Source of the DNA: Pseudobutyrivibrio ruminis CF1b
Lineage (GTDB): Bacteria; Bacillota; Clostridia; Lachnospirales; Lachnospiraceae
DNA: 64,000 bases
Reading direction: 5' to 3'
Assembly: GCF_000424005.1 (NCBI RefSeq)
Contig: NZ_AUJB01000008.1
Coordinates: 854,979-918,978 of the forward strand
How positions within the stretch are numbered: position 1 is the stretch's first letter; each line of letters starts with the position of its first letter. A model generated the notes under the pieces. That model saw only the letters and a program-made list of their open reading frames with translations, made no database searches and was not told the origin of the DNA. This document shows, piece by piece, positions 56,444-64,000 of this stretch. The position numbers and the translations under genes were made by a program.

Positions 56444-58228
56444 TCAATGTAATGGCCAACTACCTACAACTTCAAAATCCCATGGCGCATCAATATATGT
56501 TTGCATCTTATCGTATCCGCCAACATATGCTCCACCTTGTGGTCCAACTGGTCCAGGATATGTTGTAGTACCTTTTGGAACTTTAATAGCATATACCGTA
56601 TCTATATATGATGTCCCCTCTAAAACCCCAGTTTGAGGATTAACCCAATTTGGTTTTACTGCTGTATCAATTCTAACATTTGCTACAGAACTTGGTGGCT
56701 CATTTGTAAACCACCTACCATATGGATTAGTAGAATTACCTGCTCTATACATAATTCTATCCTCATGTAAAACATCAATGTTATATCGTCCACCATAATA
56801 ATTCTTAGCTGGTTGATTAGGTAAATCTGCTAAAGGTCCAGGATTCTCTATCATATTATATTCATAATTTGCAATATCATTAGAACCATAAGTAACAGAT
56901 GAATTAGTTGACTCAGATGCACATTCTTGAGTAACATTTACTCTTCCAGGATTCAGCGCCTTAGCTACACCATAACCTGCGCCAGCAAGTAATGCTCCTC
57001 CCGCTGCGGATACCGCTACTTCCTTAGCGTTTATTGGACCACCTTTTGTTCTATACGCCTGTGCCGCTATATCTCCAGTCGCGCCTGATACACCGCCCGC
57101 CATCATGGTTGCACCTAAACTAGTGCATGCAGGTCCCATTAATCCCATGGCGCCGCCACCGACCATTGAACCTACCATTGCACTATTATCTATGCTTTTG
57201 CGGGAACCCATAACCATCTCCATGCTTTGGCATGTAAGACATGATACCCCACCACAAATAGCACCTGCTGCTACCACAGTTCCAACTGTACTAGCCGAAA
57301 TTGTTCCTGCTGCTATAGCTGCTACTGCTGGTGCAGCTGCTCCACATGTAACTACAACCGCTGCAGCACCAACTGCAGCTATACCAACACATGCAGTTAC
57401 TTTTAGTGCGGTCTTTGCCCACTTCGGTAAATTTCCATCTATATCTACGATACCTATTGGGTTATCCCAACAATAACCGTAGTGATTTGTTGTAAATGGC
57501 GTACTGATACAACCTTTCGCATTATCCTCGCTCTGGAATCTTCCTGTGTTTGCATCATAGAATCTCGCCTGAGCAAACTTAAGGCCTGATACCTCATCCT
57601 CCTGATAGCCTGTAAATACAAATGGCTGAATGATGTTGCCATCAGTGGTGTAGCTGTGCTTATGGTTTGCCTCTTTGATTTTGCCTGTAAATGGATCTAC
57701 GTTTCTTCCAAAGTCATCAAAAGCATAAGATGACACTGCTACACCATCTGTTCCTGTCATGTACATTGGAGAACCAAGCTCATCCTGGAGGTAGTAGTAG
57801 TTGCTTCCAGCCTTAGACATAGATACTACATTATTATCGTAGATGAATGACTCTGTCTCGCCGTTAACTGTGCGCTCAAGAAGGTTATAGTAGTCTCTTG
57901 AAAGGTCACAAAGATATTCAATTTTCTCTTCAGGGCGGGTAGATGCAACTCTAAAGCCAAGACCGTTATACTGGTTCTCTACCTCTCCCTTATTTGAGTC
58001 AACCACTTTTGATAGCATATTTGTTGCATCAAAAGTAAAGGTCTTTTGTAAAAGACCATCTACAAATTCTTTTGTCTGGTTACCACGCTTATCGTATTCG
58101 TAAGATTTTACGATAGCCTGGCTGTTATTAAGTTCCTTAGCCTGAACAAGTCTGTCTAATACATCATATGTGTATGATGTCCTTGTCTCGTTCTCAGCAA
58201 GTAATGTTCTGTTTCCAAATGCATCGTA
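56444..58228 (-). pseudogene. Rhs core fragment 2 with intact displaced toxin tip
   Basis: The open frame runs from TAC at 58228 (YDAFGNRTLLAENETRTSY) to the stop at 56444, ~594 codons. Just upstream, in the hairpin, it meets an in-frame TGA and there is no promoter or ribosome site; the first ATG is 58018. The core ends GYCWDNPIGIVDIDG. A Gly/Ala-rich pretoxin of ~150 residues follows, then a tip from about YYGGRYNIDVLHEDRIMYRA to VVGSWPLH, containing GRWFTNEPPSS and GPVGPQGGAYVGG. The tip fold may be ADP-ribosyl-transferase or TNT/NADase-like; this is a guess. It looks like a silent cassette able to join a full Rhs by recombination in the core. Confidence 0.75.
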
Positions 58229-58283
58229 GGATTGGACTAATCATCAGATTAGTTCAATCCGTATATGGCATAGATTTCTGAAA
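58229..58283. repeat. Rhs boundary module, copy A
   Basis: Hairpin GGATTGGACTAATC (58229-58242), ATCA, GATTAGTTCAATCC (58247-58260), then CGTATATGGCATAGATTT and CTGAAA, shared with copies B and C. The minus-strand flank encodes SEIYAIYGLN-stop. Confidence 0.85.
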
Positions 58284-58302
58284 CCCCTTTCAGAAATCTA
58301 TG
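58269..58302. repeat. Perfect 15-bp inverted repeat
   Basis: CATAGATTTCTGAAA (58269-58283), CCCC, TTTCAGAAATCTATG (58288-58302). Its left arm is the conserved flank of the boundary module. Confidence 0.85.
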
Positions 58303-58348
58303 TTTTGCTTTAGCAAAATTAAAATGCAGCTTTCCTTGGCTGCATTTT
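58303..58348 (-). terminator. Two further hairpins, terminator of the rhs-immunity unit
   Basis: TTTTGC-TTTA-GCAAAA (58303-58318) and AAAATGCAGC (58321-58330) / GCTGCATTTT (58339-58348). On the minus strand the latter is followed by AATTTTGC, plausible termination after the immunity gene at 58419. Confidence 0.6.
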
Positions 58349-58418
58349 AACCCAAGTCTTAGCTCTAGCTGATATTTTTAAATAATGAGATTAGTCTCTT
58401 TTATTTTTTCATTATCGT

Positions 58419-58853
58419 TTATTGAGCTATAAACCCTTGCTTTGTATTTTTAAGATAATATACGGTAACATAGTCCCCCTTGTAAACATCTTTCTGCGGC
58501 TTTCTTATGTGAATAGTCATATTATCTTTATCTGTTTGAATTTTTAAATCACTAAAATATTTGTTTTCTTGAACAGTATTATCGGCGTAACCATCTATAC
58601 GGGATATGTTACCTTCCTTTAACAATTTAATATCTAAAAAACCCAATATAAAAGTCACATAAAACAAATATATCACAATTAGTCCAAGAACAATCTTAAC
58701 TATTAGTATATCTCTAGAACTCATTTTAAATGATTTTGTAATAGTTTCCGATAATAATATTTTATTTCCAAAGAGATCAATCAAATACATTACTACAGCT
58801 ATTCCAACTAAAACCATATTTAATACTAGCGTGATAAATAATTCTTTTTCCAT
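58419..58853 (-). CDS. Membrane immunity protein candidate for the full-length Rhs toxin
   Basis: 144 residues from the ATG at 58853 (GGAGAG upstream), which overlaps nothing and starts 2 nt after the rhs stop. Two membrane helices (FITLVLNMVLVGIAVVMYLI; ILIVKIVLGLIVIYLFYVTF), then a C-terminal soluble domain (~95-144) rich in beta pattern. A membrane immunity protein fits a tip that is itself strongly hydrophobic. Confidence 0.65.
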   Translation of the reverse strand: MEKELFITLVLNMVLVGIAVVMYLIDLFGNKILLSETITKSFKMSSRDILIVKIVLGLIVIYLFYVTFILGFLDIKLLKEGNISRIDGYADNTVQENKYFSDLKIQTDKDNMTIHIRKPQKDVYKGDYVTVYYLKNTKQGFIAQ

Positions 58854-58855
58854 TA

Positions 58856-61800
58856 TTAGTTCTCTCCACAAATATATTCCTGATATAATTGCTCTAATGC
58901 AAAATTAGCATATTCTTCTAATATCTTATATACTTCTTCACCATAATTTTTACCAGTTAAAAATTTTACATCAAATGGTAGGCAATACCCAATAACAGGA
59001 GATAATATTCCAGAAGTTACACCAGAAAATATACTGTGTAAGGCAGTTGATAATACAGAGTGTTCTTGTCTATCATTAATTACTTCTAATGCATCCCCCA
59101 TTAGAACACTTACTGAGCCGCCTAAAAAACCTGCGGAAAACATATTTTTTAAAATAGCTATATCCGACATCCCTTTAATATTAACTTCGGGAACAATTGC
59201 TCCTGCAAACATTGCTCCGGTGTACGCTTCTATGGAAGACTGTTCTCCAGAAACAGCATCTGATATTCCTTGAATTATAAAGCCTGATCCTGCACCCACT
59301 GGATTAAGTGCCAACGAAGCACCTGCAATCATTCCATTTAATGTGCCCTTGCCGGCCTCACTTACTATGTTATTCATATTAATGGTTTGCCCATTTTTTA
59401 TTTCATTAGTCGCTTCAATAGTTGCACTAGCCGTTCCAACGGCTCCACCACCTACAGCTATTCCCGTTGCTACTGTTGCAGAAGCTCCTGCGCATTCAGC
59501 TAACATTGCTGCTGCTCCAACACCAGTACCAATCGCTGCACCAGCGCCTACTCCTATCAAGGCATTTTTACCAACCTCTTTCCAACTTATATCTTCTCCT
59601 TTAACCAAAGAAGATACAACAGTAGCTCCACCTCCAATAACTCCACCAATGGCTGCTCCAATTACAATTGTTGCAAAATTACCATCCAAATCCTCTTTAT
59701 CAACAGGTGAATTCCAGCAATACAGATAATGATTAATTGTATTTGGACTTCCAACAAATCCCCTAACCTTATCCTCACTAACAAATCTTCCTGCATTACT
59801 GTCATAGTATCTTGCCTGTGCAAAGTAGCTGCCAGTAATCTCATCATGCTGGTAGCCTGTGAATGCTAAAGGCTGAATGATATTACCTTTCTTTGTATAA
59901 GCCGGCTTTTCCTTCTGCCCTGTGAATGGATTGATATTTCTACCAAACTCATCATAAGCGTATGTTGATGTAGCAACACCATCTGTTCCTGTAAGATACA
60001 TGCCTGTACCAAGCTCATCAAGCATATAGAAATAATCATTTCCTGCTTTTGACATGGATACAACATTGCTATCATAAGTGTAAACTTCTGTTTCTCCGTT
60101 TACGGTACGCTCAAGCATGTTGTGGTAATCTTTTGTAAGATCAAGCAAATATTCAATTTTCTCTTCAGGATTAGCAACAGCTACACGCTTACCAAAGCCA
60201 TTGTAGCTATAGGTTGCTTCACCCCTTACAGCATCGGTAGCCTTTGAAAGCATATTTGAAGCATCAAATGTAAATGTCTTTTCAATTATGCCATTTACAG
60301 AAACACTTGTCTGATTTCCTCGCTTATCATAACCATATGCTTTTGTTTCAACATCATTTACTGACTCAATTAGTCTATCAAGTACATCATAATTATACTG
60401 TGTTGAAATACCATCCTCAACTAAAGAACTTCTATTTCCAAAAGCATCATAGCTGTAGCTTCTTAATGGGTCACCATTAAAACTTACCTGAGTAAGTCTG
60501 TTTTCAAGGTCATATTCATACTTATATTTTCCAGAGATATCATTTAAATCTCTTCTAAATCTTTCAATCTCAGCCCTGTTGCCCTGGACATCATATTTAT
60601 ATGTATACTTATCCAGTACACCATTTGAATCAAACATTTCAAGGCTGTTCAAATATCCTCCTGGAAGATAAGAGCACTGAGTTGAAGCACCATTTGCTAA
60701 AAGCTTAAGAGTAAGTCTACCAAACTCATCATATACATAGTTTGTTGTATCAACCCCGCTTCTAAGCTCACTTAACTGAAGCTTATCATCATAGATATAA
60801 TCTACTTTCTTTCCATCTGGATATGTAATAGATGTACGTTCTGAAACCTTACCATAAGTGTAAGATACCTTTTTACCATTGTAATCTATTACAGATAATA
60901 CTCTTCCCATAGCATCTCTTTCAACTGATGTTACTCCAAGCCAATCCTTAAATTGAATAAGTTTTCCAAGAGCATCATAAGAAAGCTCTACACATCTGCC
61001 GTCTGCATAATTAATAGAACTTACCTGACTTGTTATGTCATAAACATATGTAGTTTTATATCCATCTCTATCATTCTTAGACACGAGACGTCCATACTGG
61101 TCGTACTCGTAAGTCTCTTCCTGCCCAAGGGCATCTGTTATCTTTGTAAGCTGTCCTGAAAGGTCGTAAGAGTAAAGTGTTACGTGACCATCCTCACCTA
61201 CTACAGGCATCTTGTCATCTTCAACTCTGCCTTCAGCTCTGTGAACACTCTTAAGGTTATCAAGGGCATCATATGTGTATGCCGTCTCGTTGCCAAGAGC
61301 ATCCAATACGCTCTTAAGACGTCCTGTAGCTGTGTAAGTATAAAGTGTTGTGCTTCTGCCATCTGCAACCTTTGTGGCACGTCCCATGGCATCATACTCG
61401 TATGAAACTGTACGGCCATCCGAGCCTTCTACTTTTGCTACACGACTTAAGACATCATAGCTGTAAGAAATCTCATAGCCATCAGCAAAGCTTCTCTTTA
61501 CAATTCTTCCGACTGTATCATAATCAAGGCTCTGCTCTAATCTTCCACAGAAGTAAATAGCCTTAAGCTTTCCACCATCTGTGTATTCGTATTTACGAAC
61601 TCTTCCAGCTGGATCAGTTATAGTTTCGATATTTCCAAGCTTTGTATATGTATATGATGTCTTATTTCCAAGAGCATCTGTCTCAGAGATTACTCTGCCA
61701 AGTAAGTCATAGTCTCTTGTGAACTTATTACCTAAAGTATCTGTTGCTTCAATTACATTTCCATTTTCGTCATAAGCATAGGTTTTCTCATGACCAAGAG

Positions 61801-64000
61801 CATCTGTCTCTTTTGTTACACGATTAAGCTCATCATACTCAAGACTTCTTACTCTGATATCACCAAGATACTCAGCTGTTACATTTCCATTCTTATCATA
61901 CTCATATCCACTTGTTCTTCCCTCTGGATCTGTAACCTTAGTAAGACGCATAAGTGGGTCATACTCATATTTAATGGTACCACCATTAGGCAGGATAACC
62001 TCCTCCTGCTTGCCCATTACGTTATAAGTGATTTCTGTTACAAAGCCAGCCTCATCAACTACCTTTGAAACACGTCCCATGATATTCATCTCAAAGGACT
62101 TGACTGTGCCGTCAGCTTCCTTTACAGATGTAACCTTACCCATTTCATCATAGGTATACTCTCTTGTATTACCAAGAGCATCTGTAGTCTTTACGATTCT
62201 ATCAGCTTTATCATATTCGTATGTTGTAACTGCCCCGTCAGCTGTGGTAGTCTCCACCACACGGTTAAGCTCATCATAAGCATACTCTGTAACCACTCCG
62301 TCTGGATCAGTTATTGTATTTACGTTACCCTTTTCATCATAATCAAAAAGAGTCACACCACCGTTTGCATTTCTGGTCTTATAAAGATTTCCATCCTTAT
62401 AGTAGAATCTGTTAGTCTCATCAAGAGGATTTCTAAGCTCAAAAAGCTTACCCTCAAGGTTGTATCCATACTTATATTCCTCACCCTTAGGCCCCTTTAC
62501 AGCCATAGGCTTGCCATCAGCTCTGTAGGTGATAAATGTCTTATTACCAAGGGCATCCACAATTTTTGTAAGGTGGCCCTTGTTATCATAGGCAAAACGT
62601 GTTGTATTACCACGCTTATCTGTGAAGCTAGTCTTCTGGTTTCTTGTATTATAAGTGTAATACTCAGTACCGTCATAGTACTCTGTAGCTGTATGACGCT
62701 CCAAATCATCATGAGTATAGACTACCTTATTACCGTTCTGCTCTGTTGCAGTGGTAGTCTTATTGATATCGTCATACTCGTAAGTCATTACCGAGTTATC
62801 AGGGAAGCTCTGCTTTACTGTACGATGCTGCTTATCATACTCATTTGTGATGGCTACGATTCCCTTTGGATTAATTACATCCTTAATCTTTCCATCTTCT
62901 GTATAAGTAAACTTTCTTACAGCACCATCAAGCTCTGTGATTTCTGTAAGCTGCATTTTCTCATCATAGGTATAGCAAACAAACCTGCCTGTATGGTCGG
63001 TCACTTTACTGATTAGTCCGGCATTAACGCCATCCTCATAGTATGTAAATAAAAGAGAATTGCCGTTCTTTGTCTCTACGCTCTTAAGTCTTCTGCCTCT
63101 ATCCTCAAAAAGCTCATAAGAAACAACCGTATGATCTCCATCGATATCACCAAAGGATACAAGAAGACCTGCCCCGTCAAACTTCTCATAGCTTCCGTCA
63201 TCCTGTCTGATGATATATCCCATACCATCCTCAAGCTTTTCAAGAATACCTGGTTCACCGTGCTCTTCCACGTAGAAGTTTTTCTCTTTTTTGAAGGTAC
63301 CCTCACTACCATCCGCATATGCGATACGGATTTTGTCAGCTCCCTGGATATCGTATATACGAACCTCAAAGTTATGAGTCCAACCCCAGCCAAGGTCTTT
63401 AAGCTCATTAGCGATAGAGTTATAGAATCTTTCAAACTTAAGCTCGTATCTTCCACCAAGAGTAATGTCTGTATGCTCATTGATGTAGTTACCGTTACAC
63501 ATGTTTACAGGGTCGTACTTGTAAACCTCGCAACGCTCCTTCTTACCCTTTAAGTATGCATGCATGTCTTCTACATACTTAAGGTATTCTTCAAGAGCTG
63601 CACCAGAAAGGTGGTTTAATGGACTGTCCCACTTAAGGTCAAAGTGCTTACCATTATATGTTCTGATATCATAGCTTGTGCCATTTCCGATACCATTAAT
63701 AAATGACTCAATATTAGACATGATGGTATCGTAAAGAGTCTGGTAAACACTCATGCTTACATCATTTGCATGTGTGGAATCAAAGTTCTCAAACTTCTTT
63801 TTTGTATCAGGAGCAACACCACTCATACCATCATTGCTGGCAAGAGTCTCCATTGTAGCAAAATAATTTCTGTAATCTGGTGCAAGATAACTTCCTACCT
63901 CGGAACAGGTAGCATTCAAATCTGCAGCCAGATTTTCAATCTGCTCGCCAATGCCCTTGAGTGAGTCCTCATATTTACCAAAATCAAGAGTAACCTTATC
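58856..64000 (-). CDS. Rhs/YD-repeat polymorphic toxin, 5' end beyond the window
   Basis: The frame is open from the window edge to 58856, at least 1714 residues. The apparent TTG start at 63919 is not real: DKVTLDFGKYEDSLKGIGEQ reads through in frame. The N-terminal ~150 residues are helical as in WXG/LXG-type secretion regions, then DUF6531-like NMCNGNYINEHTDITLGGRY, then dozens of YD repeats (YEYDKADRIVKTTDALGNTR style). The core ends FAQARYYDSNAGRFVSEDKV and NHYLYCWNSPVDKEDLDG. The ~277-residue tip is Gly/Ala zipper-like and hydrophobic (IGAAIGGVIGGGATVVSSLV), suggesting membrane damage. The YD cage would hold the tip until delivery, probably through the EssC system. Confidence 0.92.
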   Translation of the reverse strand, partial: DKVTLDFGKYEDSLKGIGEQIENLAADLNATCSEVGSYLAPDYRNYFATMETLASNDGMSGVAPDTKKKFENFDSTHANDVSMSVYQTLYDTIMSNIESFINGIGNGTSYDIRTYNGKHFDLKWDSPLNHLSGAALEEYLKYVEDMHAYLKGKKERCEVYKYDPVNMCNGNYINEHTDITLGGRYELKFERFYNSIANELKDLGWGWTHNFEVRIYDIQGADKIRIAYADGSEGTFKKEKNFYVEEHGEPGILEKLEDGMGYIIRQDDGSYEKFDGAGLLVSFGDIDGDHTVVSYELFEDRGRRLKSVETKNGNSLLFTYYEDGVNAGLISKVTDHTGRFVCYTYDEKMQLTEITELDGAVRKFTYTEDGKIKDVINPKGIVAITNEYDKQHRTVKQSFPDNSVMTYEYDDINKTTTATEQNGNKVVYTHDDLERHTATEYYDGTEYYTYNTRNQKTSFTDKRGNTTRFAYDNKGHLTKIVDALGNKTFITYRADGKPMAVKGPKGEEYKYGYNLEGKLFELRNPLDETNRFYYKDGNLYKTRNANGGVTLFDYDEKGNVNTITDPDGVVTEYAYDELNRVVETTTADGAVTTYEYDKADRIVKTTDALGNTREYTYDEMGKVTSVKEADGTVKSFEMNIMGRVSKVVDEAGFVTEITYNVMGKQEEVILPNGGTIKYEYDPLMRLTKVTDPEGRTSGYEYDKNGNVTAEYLGDIRVRSLEYDELNRVTKETDALGHEKTYAYDENGNVIEATDTLGNKFTRDYDLLGRVISETDALGNKTSYTYTKLGNIETITDPAGRVRKYEYTDGGKLKAIYFCGRLEQSLDYDTVGRIVKRSFADGYEISYSYDVLSRVAKVEGSDGRTVSYEYDAMGRATKVADGRSTTLYTYTATGRLKSVLDALGNETAYTYDALDNLKSVHRAEGRVEDDKMPVVGEDGHVTLYSYDLSGQLTKITDALGQEETYEYDQYGRLVSKNDRDGYKTTYVYDITSQVSSINYADGRCVELSYDALGKLIQFKDWLGVTSVERDAMGRVLSVIDYNGKKVSYTYGKVSERTSITYPDGKKVDYIYDDKLQLSELRSGVDTTNYVYDEFGRLTLKLLANGASTQCSYLPGGYLNSLEMFDSNGVLDKYTYKYDVQGNRAEIERFRRDLNDISGKYKYEYDLENRLTQVSFNGDPLRSYSYDAFGNRSSLVEDGISTQYNYDVLDRLIESVNDVETKAYGYDKRGNQTSVSVNGIIEKTFTFDASNMLSKATDAVRGEATYSYNGFGKRVAVANPEEKIEYLLDLTKDYHNMLERTVNGETEVYTYDSNVVSMSKAGNDYFYMLDELGTGMYLTGTDGVATSTYAYDEFGRNINPFTGQKEKPAYTKKGNIIQPLAFTGYQHDEITGSYFAQARYYDSNAGRFVSEDKVRGFVGSPNTINHYLYCWNSPVDKEDLDGNFATIVIGAAIGGVIGGGATVVSSLVKGEDISWKEVGKNALIGVGAGAAIGTGVGAAAMLAECAGASATVATGIAVGGGAVGTASATIEATNEIKNGQTINMNNIVSEAGKGTLNGMIAGASLALNPVGAGSGFIIQGISDAVSGEQSSIEAYTGAMFAGAIVPEVNIKGMSDIAILKNMFSAGFLGGSVSVLMGDALEVINDRQEHSVLSTALHSIFSGVTSGILSPVIGYCLPFDVKFLTGKNYGEEVYKILEEYANFALEQLYQEYICGEN

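Noticed and set aside
57105..57476. Plus-strand frame of 123 codons rich in Ala/Pro/Thr
   Set aside because: It is the antisense of the Gly/Ala-rich pretoxin region of tip 2; the composition is a mirror effect and there is no ribosome site.
58229..58260. Boundary hairpin as an intrinsic terminator
   Set aside because: Neither strand has a T-run after the stem in any of the three copies.
59343..59729. Plus-strand Ala/Pro-rich frame of 128 codons
   Set aside because: Antisense of the glycine-zipper tip of the long Rhs protein; same composition artefact.
61000..63400. Tandem DNA repeat or CRISPR array
   Set aside because: The periodicity comes from degenerate YD protein repeats; no identical direct repeats with spacers occur, and no CRISPR array was seen anywhere in the window.

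Overview
The window looks like chromosome of a low-GC Gram-positive anaerobe of the class Clostridia, most likely a Lachnospiraceae member close to Butyrivibrio/Pseudobutyrivibrio. The grounds are AT-rich codon use, strong AAGGAGG-type ribosome sites, a LexA/YneA pair, an L27 with a cleavable N-terminus next to its Prp protease, RemA, SepF and ZapA, and a DNA-translocase (EssC) secretion gene beside Rhs toxins. The family assignment is inference; no rRNA or tRNA gene was seen.

Layout. 1-3.9 kb (+): tail of a membrane-fusion-like gene, then yggS, sepF, aroB, lspA and an rluD-type gene, meeting a tyrosine recombinase end to end. 5-7.8 kb is accessory: an AT-rich acyltransferase-3 gene and an IS30-family element. 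7.9-11.2 kb holds an HD hydrolase, a secreted protein, a lipoprotein and a PlsC-type acyltransferase. 11.2-12.3 kb is the divergent yneA/lexA SOS pair with visible operators. 12.4-16.6 kb (-) is the rplU-prp-rpmA-obgE-yhbY-nadD/yqeK-rsfS operon behind a textbook promoter and an L21-type leader. 16.7-26.1 kb (-) is one long unit: hisZ-G-D-B-IE, two linked radical-SAM-type genes, an RNase G-like gene, a lipoprotein nuclease and a small gene. 26.1-29.5 kb: recU, an rluC-type gene and a YgiQ-type radical SAM gene. 29.6-35.7 kb (-) is yicC-remA-gmk-rpoZ-rimO-pgsA-pncC-rsmD-coaD plus a coiled-coil gene. rqcH diverges from it through overlapping promoters. 37.5-47.2 kb (-): recG, a fakA-like gene, asp23, rpmB, a class B PBP gene, ftsW-type, U32 peptidase, zapA.

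47.3-64 kb (-) is the most unusual part. It has esaB- and essC-like type VIIb secretion genes (the EssC lacks the usual N-terminal FHA region), a secreted lipase-like gene, and an Rhs polymorphic-toxin locus. A long Rhs protein running off the window edge is followed by a membrane immunity candidate. After that come at least three further Rhs core fragments carrying displaced C-terminal tips, each with small downstream genes. Three of these junctions carry the same ~50-bp module: a 14-bp-stem hairpin plus a short conserved coding remnant, fused exactly at a Tyr-Asp codon pair of the Rhs core. The two recognisable displaced tips share a C-terminal motif. This hairpin-bounded store of toxin/immunity cassettes is the best candidate for an under-described system.

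Promoters, operators and terminators were found by eye from -35/-10 and stem-loop patterns and are predictions. Start codons were moved to internal ATGs wherever a ribosome-binding site clearly supports them.
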